62,696 nucleotides of DNA from assembly GCA_030524435.1 (NCBI GenBank), contig JAUNGS010000005.1, positions 4,920 through 67,615 of the forward strand, given 5' to 3'. A program made the position numbers and the translations under genes. Below are positions 23,726 to 32,236 of the stretch, piece by piece (the stretch's first letter is position 1; each line of letters opens with the position of its first letter). The notes beneath the pieces were generated by a model, which was given only the letters and a program-made list of their open reading frames with translations, was not told the DNA's origin and ran no database searches. The DNA comes from Eubacterium sp. Its GTDB lineage: Bacteria; Bacillota; Clostridia; Eubacteriales; Eubacteriaceae.

Positions 23726-25813
23726 ATGAAAACGTATCCAACCAAGAACATCAGAAACGTCCTGTTATTGGGACATGGAGGCAGCGGCAAAACCACATTG
23801 ACCGAAGCCCTGGCATTTAATGCTGGTGCCGTCGATCGCATGGGCAGAGTGGATGAAGGCAACACCATCTCCGACTTTGACCAGGAAGAAAAGAAGCGGA
23901 TGTTCTCCATCTCCTCATCCATCGTTCCTGTTGAATACGGCGGACATAAAATTAATATAATCGACGTACCGGGTTATTTTGATTTCATCGGTGATGCCTA
24001 CACCGCCCTGAGGGTTGCCGACGCTGTTGTAATCGTTGTAGACGCTTTGGCCGGTGTTCAGGTCGGTACAGAAAAGGCCATCGAGCTTTTGAACAAGGTC
24101 AATGTGCCCGCCTTTATCGTGGTCAACAAGATGGACCGCGAAAACGCGACCTTCGCCAAGGTCATGGACAATTTAAAAGAAGCCTTCGGCAACAAGGTCA
24201 TTCCCTTCGAGCTCCCCATGGGCGAGGGCGAGGACATGCAGGGGGTCGTCAATATCGTTGACATGACCGGCAGCCAGCGCAAGGACAACCGCTGCTTTGA
24301 CGTGGAGGTTCCGGAATCCATGAAGGAAGAGCTGGAGCCCTACCGTGAAATGATTATGGAATCTGTGGCCCAGACCAGCGAAGAGCTCATGGAAAAATAC
24401 TTCGAAGGTGAGGAGCTCACCGAGGATGAAATCCACCACGGTATCCGCACCGGCGTTTTGGACTGCGACTTAATTCCCGTGCTCTGTACCTCAGCGGTTC
24501 AGAACATCGGGGTTGAAACCTTAGAAAATATGATCATCGCCTACCTGCCCTCTCCCAAGGAGGACGGCAAGGTCGTTGTGGGCAAGGACCCCAGAGACGG
24601 CGGCGAAATCGAGCGGGAAATCAGCGGCAACGAGCCCTTCTCTGCCCTGGTATTCAAAACCATTGTCGACCCCTTTGTGGGCAAGCTGTCCATCTTTAAG
24701 GTTATGTCCGGTGTCCTCGAGGTAGGTACCGAAATTTACAACGCCACCCGGGAGGTCAAGGAAAAGGCCAACCACATCTACGTGCTGCGGGGCAACAAGC
24801 AGATCGAGGTCGAGGCCATGCTGGCCGGCGACATCGGCGCCTTTGCCAAGCTGTCGGAAACCGTCACCGGGGATACCCTGTGCACCGCCAAGGATCCCAT
24901 CGTCTACGATCCCATCGAGGTGCCCAAGCCGGTGATCTCCATGGCCATCGAACCCAAAACCAAGGGCGATATCGACAAGCTGTCCACGGGGCTTCACCGC
25001 CTCGTCGAGGAAGACCCGACAATGAGCTTCGGCCGCAACAACGAGACCAAGCAGACCCTGCTCTCCGGCCTTGGCGAAATGCACCTCGAGGTTATCTCCA
25101 ATCGCTTAAAACAAAAATTCGGCGTCGAGGTCAACCTGCTGCCCATGAAGGTGCCCTACCGCGAAACCATCCGGAAGTCGGCCAGCGCCCAGGGACGCCA
25201 TAAGAAACAGTCCGGCGGCAGCGGCCAGTTCGGTGACGTTTGGGTTACCTTCGAGCCCGGCGATACCCCCAACGATCCCTTCGTATTCGTCGATAAGGTC
25301 GTCGGCGGCGCCGTGCCCAGAAACTTTATCCCCGCCGTTGAAAAGGGTCTCCAGGACGCCATGGCTGAAGGTGTGCTGGCGGGCTACCCTGTCACTGGCG
25401 TTAAAGCGACGCTGTACGACGGCTCCTACCACGCCGTGGACTCCGACGAAATGTCCTTCAAGATGGCCGCCAACCTGGCCTACAAGAAGGGGATGAAGGA
25501 GGCTTCACCGGTGCTGCTGGAACCCATCTACAAGCTGACCATCACCATTCCCGAGGAATATATGGGCGACATCATGGGCGATCTCAACAAGAAGCGAGGC
25601 CGCATCATGGGCATGGAACCCATCGAGGGCGGCAAGCAGGTCATCACCGCCGAGGCGCCTCTGGCCGAGCTCTTTAAATACGCCACAGAGCTACGCTCCA
25701 TGACCCAGGCCCGGGGTGAATTCGAAATGGAATACGCCCGCTACGAGGAAGCGCCGGCTGCAATCTCCGAAAAGGTTGTGGCTGAGGTTCAGGCCGCCAA
25801 GGAAAAGAAGTAA
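23726..25813 (+). CDS. Elongation factor G-like protein (FusA2 type)
   Basis: The 695-residue translational GTPase has G1 GHGGSGKTTLTEAL near residues 16-29, G3 DVPGYFDF near 80, G4 NKMD near 135, and the five-domain length of EF-G. The G1 motif lacks the usual GHVDHGK or GHIDAGK form, and GHGGSGKT is typical of the EF-G-like paralogue group that exists beside true EF-G. Its role is not settled; it may act in translocation or recycling under special conditions. It stands alone with its own promoter and terminator, away from rpsL-rpsG, which agrees with the paralogue reading. Confidence 0.88.
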   Translation: MKTYPTKNIRNVLLLGHGGSGKTTLTEALAFNAGAVDRMGRVDEGNTISDFDQEEKKRMFSISSSIVPVEYGGHKINIIDVPGYFDFIGDAYTALRVADAVVIVVDALAGVQVGTEKAIELLNKVNVPAFIVVNKMDRENATFAKVMDNLKEAFGNKVIPFELPMGEGEDMQGVVNIVDMTGSQRKDNRCFDVEVPESMKEELEPYREMIMESVAQTSEELMEKYFEGEELTEDEIHHGIRTGVLDCDLIPVLCTSAVQNIGVETLENMIIAYLPSPKEDGKVVVGKDPRDGGEIEREISGNEPFSALVFKTIVDPFVGKLSIFKVMSGVLEVGTEIYNATREVKEKANHIYVLRGNKQIEVEAMLAGDIGAFAKLSETVTGDTLCTAKDPIVYDPIEVPKPVISMAIEPKTKGDIDKLSTGLHRLVEEDPTMSFGRNNETKQTLLSGLGEMHLEVISNRLKQKFGVEVNLLPMKVPYRETIRKSASAQGRHKKQSGGSGQFGDVWVTFEPGDTPNDPFVFVDKVVGGAVPRNFIPAVEKGLQDAMAEGVLAGYPVTGVKATLYDGSYHAVDSDEMSFKMAANLAYKKGMKEASPVLLEPIYKLTITIPEEYMGDIMGDLNKKRGRIMGMEPIEGGKQVITAEAPLAELFKYATELRSMTQARGEFEMEYARYEEAPAAISEKVVAEVQAAKEKK

Positions 25814-25830
25814 AGCGCTGTCTTTAAGCA

Positions 25831-25865
25831 GTCATAAAACCGCCCTTCGGGGCGGTTTTTATGAC
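25831..25865 (+). terminator. Terminator after the EF-G-like gene
   Basis: AAACCGCCC and GGGCGGTTT pair over a TTCG tetraloop, with the stem extended by the flanking ATAAA/TTTAT bases, and T follow. Confidence 0.9.
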
Positions 25866-25895
25866 CAGAAAATCTTTAAAAAATCAGAAAAAAGC

Positions 25896-25924
25896 TTGAT
25901 AATTTTTTCTCCTTAGGGTATACT
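25896..25924 (+). promoter_or_regulatory. Promoter of rplS
   Basis: TTGATA (25896-25901) and TATACT (25919-25924) are 17 bases apart. The leader is about 73 bases and contains an imperfect hairpin around 25940-25975; whether it is a regulatory leader cannot be told. Confidence 0.7.
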
Positions 25925-26003
25925 AAACAAGTTATTACACAGAGATGTTCCGCTGTGCCCGGGGCATAAGAACTTCGCAAATCATAGAGATAGGAGATTG
26001 GCA

Positions 26004-26345
26004 ATGGATATCATCAAAAAGATTGAACAGGAAAACATGAAGGCTGAAAAGCCGGAAATCAACGTCGGGGATACCGTCAAGGTTCACGTTCGCGTTATCG
26101 AAGGTAAGCGCGAAAGAATCCAGGTTTTTGAAGGCGTTGTTCTGAAGAAGCAGAACGGCGGCGTCAAAGAAACCTTCACCGTGCGTAAGATTTCCTACGG
26201 TGTTGGCGTAGAAAGAACCTTCCCGGTACACTCACCCAAGATCGAAAAGGTTGAAGTGGTACGCCGCGGTAAAGTTCGCCGTGCTAAGCTGAACTACCTG
26301 CGCGGTCGTGTCGGCAAAGCGGCAAAGGTTAAGGAAAGACGGTAA
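26004..26345 (+). CDS. rplS: Ribosomal protein L19
   Basis: The 113-residue protein matches L19 throughout ([48 protein letters not shown], then a basic C-terminus). L19 lies at the interface of the 30S and 50S subunits. The ATG at 26004 has AGGAG eight bases upstream; an in-frame TTG at 25998 is less likely. It has its own promoter and terminator and precedes the lepB operon. Confidence 0.97.
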   Translation: MDIIKKIEQENMKAEKPEINVGDTVKVHVRVIEGKRERIQVFEGVVLKKQNGGVKETFTVRKISYGVGVERTFPVHSPKIEKVEVVRRGKVRRAKLNYLRGRVGKAAKVKERR

Positions 26346-26349
26346 ATTG

Positions 26350-26380
26350 AAAGGGGACCTTCGGGGTCCCTTTATTTTTT
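26350..26380 (+). terminator. Terminator after rplS
   Basis: AAAGGGGACC pairs with GGGTCCCTTT over a TTCG tetraloop, followed by a T-run. The lepB ribosome site lies just past it. Confidence 0.9.
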
Positions 26381-26398
26381 ATATAAGGAGGCGGGCCT

Positions 26399-26929
26399 GT
26401 GGATAGAGATGAAGAAAAAAAGAGCCCCTCGGAGCTGAGGGAGTGGATTCAGTCCATCGTCATCGCGGTGGTGCTGGCCTTTGTGATCAAAATGTTCCTC
26501 TTCGATTTTGTCATGGTTCAGGGGAGCTCCATGTATCCGACCCTGGAGAACGGCGACCGGCTGATCATCAACAAAATCGAGTATAAAATCGGCGATCCCG
26601 ATTACGGTGACATCATTATTTTGAATTACAGCAGCTCGGTGGAATACGTCAAGCGCGTCATCGGCAAGGGCGGCGATACCATCGCCATCCGGGATCAGGT
26701 GGTTTACAGAAACGGCGAAGCCCTTCAGGAGGACTACATCAACACGGAGCCTTATGAAGATTTCGAGGAGGTCACGGTGCCCGAGGGCAAGTACTTTGTC
26801 ATGGGGGATAACCGGGCCAACAGCTCCGACAGCCGCTACACCAGCCTGGGCTTTGTGGACAGAGACGCCGTGGTGGGCCATGTGATTTTCAGATTCTGGC
26901 CCCTGGATGATTTTGGAACGGTGGAATAA
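26399..26929 (+). CDS. lepB: Signal peptidase I
   Basis: The 176-residue protein has one N-terminal membrane helix (about 17-37) and then the catalytic domain. The nucleophile is Ser44 in QGSSMYPT and the general base is Lys85 in YVKRVIG; GDNRANSSDSR follows near residue 137. It cleaves signal peptides of secreted proteins at the outer face of the membrane. The start is GTG, supported by AAGGAGG seven bases upstream. The stop shares one base with the rbgA start. Confidence 0.95.
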   Translation: MDRDEEKKSPSELREWIQSIVIAVVLAFVIKMFLFDFVMVQGSSMYPTLENGDRLIINKIEYKIGDPDYGDIIILNYSSSVEYVKRVIGKGGDTIAIRDQVVYRNGEALQEDYINTEPYEDFEEVTVPEGKYFVMGDNRANSSDSRYTSLGFVDRDAVVGHVIFRFWPLDDFGTVE

Positions 26930-27768
26930 TGGATAAAAACACAGATATTATACAGTGGTTTCCGGGGCATATGGCCAAGGCGGAACGCCAGATCAAGGAA
27001 AAGCTCAAGCTCATCGACATCGTCGTGGAGGTGCTGGACGCCAGACTGCCGGTGGCCAGCAAAAATCCGGACATCGATCAGTACACCGCCAACAAGCAGC
27101 ACCTCGTGCTCTTGAATAAGTCGGATCTGGCGGATCCCAGTCAAAACGAGGCCTGGCTGAAGCATCTGAAGGCCCAGCCCGGCGTCGACGGCGTCATGCT
27201 CTACAACGCCTACGACCGCAAGAAGAAGGATGCCCTGGTGGCCCTGATCAAGAGCCTGAATCCCAAGGGAAAGAAGCAGCTCAAATGCCTGCTCTGCGGG
27301 ATTCCCAACGTGGGCAAGAGTACCATCATCAACTCCCTCATCGGCAAAAAGAAGGCCCAGATCGGCAACAAGCCCGGGGTGACCAAGGGCCAGCAATGGC
27401 TCACCACCCCCGACGGCATCATGCTTCTGGATACCCCGGGGATTTTGTGGCCCAAATTTGAGGATCAGCAGGTGGGGGTGCATTTGGCCTGGATCGGCTC
27501 CATCAAGGACACGATCTTCGAGAAGGAAAATATCGCCGCCGACTTGCTGAAATTTTTGACGGCGCATTACCCGGGAAATGTGGAGGCCCTGTACAAGATT
27601 GCCCTGGCGGACAAGGGGCTGCCGGAGGTCTTTGACGCCATCGCCCAAAGCCGGGGGCTTTTGCTTCGGGGCGGTGAATTTGACTATTTAAGGTGCAGTG
27701 AGCTGATCCTCAACGATTTTAAAAACGGGAAGGTGGGGCAGATTACCATTGATCAATGTGAATCCTGA
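26929..27768 (+). CDS. rbgA: Ribosome biogenesis GTPase RbgA (YlqF)
   Basis: The 279-residue protein is a circularly permuted GTPase: the G4 motif NKSDLADP near residue 63 comes before G1 GIPNVGKSTIINSL near 123 and G3 DTPGI near 165. This order and the start WFPGHMAKAERQIKEKL mark RbgA, which helps late assembly of the 50S subunit. It is coupled to lepB by a one-base overlap and overlaps the rnhB start. The lepB-rbgA-rnhB order next to rplS is a common Firmicute arrangement. Confidence 0.95.
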   Translation: MDKNTDIIQWFPGHMAKAERQIKEKLKLIDIVVEVLDARLPVASKNPDIDQYTANKQHLVLLNKSDLADPSQNEAWLKHLKAQPGVDGVMLYNAYDRKKKDALVALIKSLNPKGKKQLKCLLCGIPNVGKSTIINSLIGKKKAQIGNKPGVTKGQQWLTTPDGIMLLDTPGILWPKFEDQQVGVHLAWIGSIKDTIFEKENIAADLLKFLTAHYPGNVEALYKIALADKGLPEVFDAIAQSRGLLLRGGEFDYLRCSELILNDFKNGKVGQITIDQCES

Positions 27769-28537
27769 AGCAATTGCTGAGCTTTCGGCCAAGGAGATAA
27801 AGGCCCTGGTGGAAAAGACCCCCGAGGAAAGCTATCCGGCCCTGGCGGCGGTGCTGGCCCAGGATGGGCGAAGCACCGTTCAAAATCTGGCGGCCCAGGT
27901 CACCAGGCGCTGGGAGCGAGAAGAAAGGCTGCGGCTGAAAACGGCGGAGATGAAGGCCATCGAGCTGGCCTGCTACGACGAGGGCTACCAGTACATCTGC
28001 GGCATCGACGAGGTGGGCCGGGGCCCTCTGGCCGGGCCGGTGGTCTGCGCCGCGGTGATCATGCCCAGGGATTCGGCGATCCCCGGCGTCGACGATTCCA
28101 AGAAGCTCTCGGCTAAAAAGCGGGAGGCCCTCAACGAAAAAATTCTTGAAGAGGCCCTGGCGGTGGCGGTGGGGGTCAGATCCCCCGAAGACATCGACCA
28201 GATGAATATTTTAGAAGCCACCAAGGCGGCCATGGCAGACGCCGTCAACACCCTGGACATTAGGCCGGATCTGCTGTTGGTGGATGCGGTGCGCCTGGAC
28301 ATGCCCATGGCGGTGCGCCCCATTGTCCACGGCGATGCCACCTGTTACGCCATCGCGGCGGCCAGCATTGTGGCCAAGGTCTACAGAGATAATCTGATGC
28401 AGTCCTACGCAGCCCAGTTTCCGGGCTATGGCTTTGAGAAAAATATGGGCTACGGCACGGCGGAGCACATCGAGGGGCTTCAGCGGCAGGGCCTGACCCC
28501 CATTCACCGGCGCAGCTTCGTGAAAAATTTTGTGTAA
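27749..28537 (+). CDS. rnhB: Ribonuclease HII
   Basis: The 262-residue enzyme has the metal-binding motif GIDEVGRGPLAG near residues 84-95, DDSKKLS, and later Asp residues of the active site. It removes ribonucleotides from DNA and RNA primers. An N-terminal extension of about 80 residues before the catalytic domain is like that of the Bacillus enzyme. The start is not sure: TTG at 27749 overlaps rbgA by 20 bases, and a GTG at 27758 is also in frame. GTGGGG lies upstream. Confidence 0.92.
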   Translation: MINVNPEAIAELSAKEIKALVEKTPEESYPALAAVLAQDGRSTVQNLAAQVTRRWEREERLRLKTAEMKAIELACYDEGYQYICGIDEVGRGPLAGPVVCAAVIMPRDSAIPGVDDSKKLSAKKREALNEKILEEALAVAVGVRSPEDIDQMNILEATKAAMADAVNTLDIRPDLLLVDAVRLDMPMAVRPIVHGDATCYAIAAASIVAKVYRDNLMQSYAAQFPGYGFEKNMGYGTAEHIEGLQRQGLTPIHRRSFVKNFV

Positions 28538-28538
28538 A

Positions 28539-28901
28539 ATGGCAGAGAGCACAAAGACCCGGGGCGACAGAGGCGAGCTGCTGGCGGAAAAATACCTGAG
28601 GAAAGCCGGCTATAGACTCCTTGAAAGAAACTACAGAAAGCCCTTCGGCGAAATTGACATCATCGCAGAGCAGGGGGATTGTCTGGTTTTTGTGGAGGTC
28701 AAGCTCAGAAAAAACAGCCGCTACGGCACCCCGGCCCAGGCGGTAAATTTTAAAAAGCAGCAGAAAATCATAAGGACCGCCCAGGCCTATCTGGCGGAGG
28801 GGCGATGCTTCGATCGCAATATCCGTTTTGATATCATAGAGGTCTACGACGGCGGCGCCGTCCCGGCCCTGAGACATTTGAAGGGGGCCTTTGGGGCATA
28901 A
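28539..28901 (+). CDS. YraN family protein (UPF0102, endonuclease-like fold)
   Basis: The 120-residue protein has the family pattern GELLAEKYLRKAGYRLLERNYR and GEIDIIAEQGDCLVFVEVKLR, which matches the catalytic core of restriction-like nucleases (Glu, Asp, Glu-x-Lys). Its job in cells is not established; DNA repair or recombination has been suggested for relatives. The ATG at 28539 is 1 base past the rnhB stop and is preferred to the in-frame TTG at 28530. It closes the lepB-rbgA-rnhB-yraN operon. Confidence 0.9.
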   Translation: MAESTKTRGDRGELLAEKYLRKAGYRLLERNYRKPFGEIDIIAEQGDCLVFVEVKLRKNSRYGTPAQAVNFKKQQKIIRTAQAYLAEGRCFDRNIRFDIIEVYDGGAVPALRHLKGAFGA

Positions 28902-28931
28902 AAAATGCCGTCTGGAGACTTTCCAGACGGC
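28901..28931 (-). terminator. Terminator between convergent yraN and MazG-like genes
   Basis: GCCGTCTGG (28907-28915) pairs with CCAGACGGC (28923-28931). On the minus strand it is followed by five T, so it serves the MazG-like gene best; the plus strand has a poorer U-tract. Confidence 0.75.
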
Positions 28932-28949
28932 GTCAGAATTTTAAATTTT

Positions 28950-29276
28950 TCAGACCTGCTGATCATCCTCGATGTAGATCAGGAAGGTATTTCCAGAGTA
29001 GGAGCCCTTGCGCTCCTTGTTCTGCATTTTCAGATAGTCGATATACATGGGCTCAAAATCAAATTTTTCGACGATGGTGTCCAGTAAATCGTAGATGTCC
29101 GAGAGCTCGTCTGCCGAGGGACGTTTTGAAAAGATGTCAGCCTTTTCGATGAGCTTTTCCTTTAAGGCGTCCAGTACAGCGTCGCCTTCGAGGGTTTGAA
29201 ATTCACAGTGACGGCCGCTTTCAAGGATGATTGTTGGGATCTTGTCCCGAACGAGTTTGTTATAAGCATGTTTCAT
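28950..29276 (-). CDS. MazG-like nucleoside triphosphate pyrophosphohydrolase family protein
   Basis: The 108-residue protein starts with the typical YNKLVRDKIP and has an EADIFSKRPSADELSDIYDL-type acidic helix pair (Glu and Asp near residues 45-65). This pattern marks small phosphoribosyl-ATP pyrophosphohydrolase/MazG-like proteins that clear abnormal nucleotides. The substrate is unknown. The ATG at 29276 has GAGGTG seven bases upstream and is preferred to the in-frame GTG at 29285. It stands alone, divergent from the ZIP transporter gene. Confidence 0.8.
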   Translation of the reverse strand: MKHAYNKLVRDKIPTIILESGRHCEFQTLEGDAVLDALKEKLIEKADIFSKRPSADELSDIYDLLDTIVEKFDFEPMYIDYLKMQNKERKGSYSGNTFLIYIEDDQQV

Positions 29277-29317
29277 TAAGATCACCTCGATTTTATTATA
29301 CCCCCTTTGGCGTAAAA

Positions 29318-29440
29318 ATGGAACGTAAACTTTTTCAAGTAAAGACTGTTTTGGTGGAAAAGGGCCGAATGCCAGCGCTTTCGGCCCTTTATCCGGGAAT
29401 TGACGATTTTAAGAAAGTTTTAAAAAATGCAAAGGAGTGA
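29318..29440 (+). CDS. Possible 40-residue small protein before the ZIP gene
   Basis: A short frame reads MERKLFQVKTVLVEKGR and ends FKKVLKNAKE. It has no good ribosome site in front of its ATG. Its TGA stop lies inside the spacing of the AAGGAG ribosome site for the ZIP gene, seven bases before that GTG, so it could couple translation. It lies within the divergent promoter region of the MazG-like gene. It may be a leader peptide, a small protein or chance. Confidence 0.3.
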   Translation: MERKLFQVKTVLVEKGRMPALSALYPGIDDFKKVLKNAKE

Positions 29441-29446
29441 GGCAGC

Positions 29447-30217
29447 GTGTTGTATCTTGGTATTTTTGCGGCGACCCTGATGATGGTGGCCGGCGGATGG
29501 ATTTTTATTGCCTTGAACAGGAAATTTCCCAAGGCGGTGGACATTCTTCTGGCGGCCTCGGCGGGGCTGCTTTTGGGCATGGTGTTCTTCGGTATTTTGC
29601 CCGAGGCCTGGGAGCTGTTTTCCGAGGCCTTTGGGGCGCACAGCACCCTGGGGTTTACGGCGGCGGTGGCCCTTGGCGTCGTGTTTATCGTCGTTTTTGA
29701 AAAATTAATTCCGGTACATCACCACGAGGAGGTGGACGAGGCGGCGGTTCATCACCACCACCGCGACCGCAGACAGATGACTGCGGTGATTCTTCTGGCC
29801 TTTGGCTTCCACAGCCTTTTTGAGCTGCTGTCCATCCTGGTCACCGGAGGGGCAGAGCCGGCCTTGGCCTGGGGCCTGGCCTTGGTCATCGGCCTCCACA
29901 ATATTCCCATTGGCTTCGTCATCAGCGCCCAAATGGAGCTCTTCGAGGTCAAGGGTGGCCGCTGCCTTGGGCTGCTTGCGGGCTTGGCGGCGGCGGAGAC
30001 AGCCCTGGCGGCCCTGGTCTTTGCGGCGCTGACCCCCTGGGTGACACCCCAGGTGCAGGGGATTCTTTTGTCCATGACGGCGGGAATCATGGTTTATCTG
30101 GTCTTTGACGAGCTTCTCCCTAAGGTCTACCGCGAGGAGGATCAGCACGCCGTCAACTACACGGTGATTCTGGGAATTCTTGCCATGCTGGCCTTCATTA
30201 AGATAACGGGACATTAA
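29447..30217 (+). CDS. ZIP family metal transporter
   Basis: The 256-residue protein has eight likely membrane helices and a His-rich cytoplasmic loop (HHHEE and HHHHRD, about residues 87-105), typical of the ZIP family. The metal path is marked by HSLFELLSI in helix 4 and HNIPIGFVIS in helix 5. ZIP proteins bring zinc or iron into the cytoplasm. The start is GTG, supported by AAGGAG ten bases upstream. An intrinsic terminator follows. The metal cannot be fixed from the sequence. Confidence 0.88.
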   Translation: MLYLGIFAATLMMVAGGWIFIALNRKFPKAVDILLAASAGLLLGMVFFGILPEAWELFSEAFGAHSTLGFTAAVALGVVFIVVFEKLIPVHHHEEVDEAAVHHHHRDRRQMTAVILLAFGFHSLFELLSILVTGGAEPALAWGLALVIGLHNIPIGFVISAQMELFEVKGGRCLGLLAGLAAAETALAALVFAALTPWVTPQVQGILLSMTAGIMVYLVFDELLPKVYREEDQHAVNYTVILGILAMLAFIKITGH

Positions 30218-30250
30218 TGATCCCATAAAAAACAGAACTTTGACGCTGAA

Positions 30251-30280
30251 AAAACAGGGCGCTGGACGCCCTGTTTTTTT
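30251..30280 (+). terminator. Terminator after the ZIP gene
   Basis: AAACAGGGCG pairs with CGCCCTGTTT over a short loop and seven T follow. Confidence 0.88.
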
Positions 30281-30510
30281 ATACCCAAAAATCAGGTCAG
30301 CCTCTGGAAAGGGCTTTGGAATTTTTGAGCAGAGCTTAAAAAATCAGGCAGAGGAGCCCTCGGATTGGTAGTGGAAAAAATAGAAATTTTGCACACATGC
30401 TGTGTTTTTTCTGTGGATGATTTGGGGTGAAAATAAAAAAAATCGGGGATGAAAACCTGGAAAAATCCGGCCTTCCCGGATATTTTTTTGACTCGCCTGA
30501 AAAATAACCG
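30281..30510. other. Spacer upstream of glpK
   Basis: Part of the 360-base gap between the ZIP gene and glpK. It is A/T-rich and contains a minus-strand open frame of 89 codons (30292-30561) without a good ribosome site, which I regard as chance. I see no terminator-type antiterminator target here like the one after glpP. Confidence 0.4.
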
Positions 30511-30539
30511 TTTACAAAGATCTGGAATTAGTATAGAAT
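30511..30539 (+). promoter_or_regulatory. Promoter of glpK
   Basis: TTTACA (30511-30516) and TAGAAT (30534-30539) are 17 bases apart. The leader is about 33 bases and holds TAGGAGGT before the ATG. Confidence 0.6.
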
Positions 30540-30578
30540 TTTTAGTCGAAGAGAAAAACACATTTAGGAGGTAATATA

Positions 30579-32063
30579 ATGAGCAAGTATATTTTAGTCA
30601 TGGATCAGGGGACGACGGGCTCCCGGGGGATTGTTTACAACGAACAGGGCAAGGCCATCGCCATGGACTACGAGGAGTACGAACAGTTCTATCCACATTC
30701 AGGGTGGTGGGAGCAAAGCAGTACCGCAGTGTGGGACGTCACCCTAAAGACATCCAGAAACGCCATCGCCAAGGCGGGGCTTACCGGCAAGGACATCTCA
30801 GCCATCGGCATCACCAACCAACGGGAAACCACCACCCTCTGGGATAAAAACACCGGGGTTCCGGTGCACAACTCCATTGTCTGGGGCTGCCGAAGAACCA
30901 CGGAAATCTGTGCGGAGCTCATCGACAAGGGCTACAACGACATGGTCAACAAGAAAACGGGGCTGGTCATCGACCCGACCTACTCCGGTACCAAGATTCG
31001 CTGGATTTTAAACAATGTGCCGGCGGCCCAGGAAAAGGCAGAAAATGGGGATCTGCTCTTTGGCACCATTGATACCTGGCTTCTGTGGAATCTGACCAAG
31101 GGGAAGGTTCACGCCACCGACTATTCCAACGCGGCCAGAACTATGATCTTCAACGCCTACGAGCTGAAATGGGACGATGAGCTCATGGACATGCTGGATC
31201 TGCCCTGGAAGATTTTCCCGGAGGTCAAGGAATCTGTGGGTCTCTTTGGCTACGCTGATCCTGAGTGGTTCGGCGCGGAAATTCCGATCACCGGGATTGC
31301 CGGCGACCAGTCGGCGGCCCTCTTTGGCCAGGCCTGCTTTGAAGAGGGCGCTGCGAAAAACACCTACGGCACCAGCGCCGTGCCGCTGATGTTCACCGGA
31401 GACAGGGCGCCGGAAACGGAAAAGGGCCTTCTGACGGTGGCCTGGGGCAAGGACGGCAAGGTCAAATACTCCATGGGCGCCAGTATCCTTATCGCAGGCC
31501 AGGTGGTGAAATGGCTCAGAGACGAGCTGAATATCTGCGAAAATGCGGCCCAGACCCAGGCCATGGCGGAAAGCATCCCCGACAACGGCGGTCTCTTTTT
31601 CGTGCCCGCCTTCACCGGTCTCGGCGCACCCCATTGGAACACGGGCGCCCGGGGAATGATGATCGGCATCACTGCAGCCACCACCAAGGAGCAGATTGCC
31701 CGGGCATCCCTGGAGTCCATGGCCTATCAGACCAGAGATCTCCTTGAGGAGATGGAACGCAATTCCGGCATCAAGCTCAAGGAGCTGAAGGTGGACGGCG
31801 GCGCCGCCCAGAACGACTTCCTGCTTCAGTTCCAGGCGGATATCTTAAACTGCAACGTCATCCGTCCTAAGGATATCGAAACCACAGCCCTGGGGGCCTG
31901 CTACCTGGCGGGGCTGGGCTGCGGCATCTGGGAAAGCGAGGAAGAACTCAAGGAGCTCTGGGAGGCTGACAGGGTATTTACGCCCCAGATGGACGATGCC
32001 ACCAGGGAAGAGCTCTACGCCCAGTGGTGCAAGGCCGTCGAAAAATCCAAGGACTGGCTGTAA
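30579..32063 (+). CDS. glpK: Glycerol kinase
   Basis: The 494-residue FGGY kinase has MDQGTTGSRGIVYNE near residues 7-21, RTTEICAELI, IAGDQSAALFGQ near 243 and the hinge DGGAAQNDFLLQFQADI near 405, all typical of glycerol kinase. It makes glycerol-3-phosphate from glycerol and ATP in the cytosol. In many Gram-positive glycerol kinases a His in the loop before the IAGDQ motif is phosphorylated by HPr; here that loop reads DPEWFGAEIP, without a His. It is followed by a terminator and by glpP. No glpF permease gene is next to it. Confidence 0.95.
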   Translation: MSKYILVMDQGTTGSRGIVYNEQGKAIAMDYEEYEQFYPHSGWWEQSSTAVWDVTLKTSRNAIAKAGLTGKDISAIGITNQRETTTLWDKNTGVPVHNSIVWGCRRTTEICAELIDKGYNDMVNKKTGLVIDPTYSGTKIRWILNNVPAAQEKAENGDLLFGTIDTWLLWNLTKGKVHATDYSNAARTMIFNAYELKWDDELMDMLDLPWKIFPEVKESVGLFGYADPEWFGAEIPITGIAGDQSAALFGQACFEEGAAKNTYGTSAVPLMFTGDRAPETEKGLLTVAWGKDGKVKYSMGASILIAGQVVKWLRDELNICENAAQTQAMAESIPDNGGLFFVPAFTGLGAPHWNTGARGMMIGITAATTKEQIARASLESMAYQTRDLLEEMERNSGIKLKELKVDGGAAQNDFLLQFQADILNCNVIRPKDIETTALGACYLAGLGCGIWESEEELKELWEADRVFTPQMDDATREELYAQWCKAVEKSKDWL

Positions 32064-32099
32064 AATTTAAGCCTTTGGCGCAATTCGCCGAGAACTTTT

Positions 32100-32139
32100 G
32101 GGCCCCGAAGCCGCAGTGCTTCGGGGCCCTTGGCTTTTT
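32100..32139 (+). terminator. Terminator after glpK
   Basis: A perfect 12-base stem (GGGCCCCGAAGC) closes a six-base loop, followed by TTGGCTTTTT. Confidence 0.85.
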
Positions 32140-32186
32140 AGAGGCCGGCTTTGGATGAGGTCTCAGGATAGATTTTTGCTATTGTA

Positions 32187-32215
32187 TTGACGTTTACAAA
32201 AAATTGTGCTAAGAT
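32187..32215 (+). promoter_or_regulatory. Promoter of glpP
   Basis: TTGACG (32187-32192) and TAAGAT (32210-32215) are 17 bases apart, with a leader of about 15 bases to the ATG at 32237. Confidence 0.65.
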
Positions 32216-32236
32216 TTAGACAAATTGGTGAATCGC

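Noticed and set aside
30292..30561. Minus-strand open frame of 89 codons upstream of glpK
   Set aside because: No good ribosome site, unlike local codon use, and it covers the glpK promoter; most likely chance.
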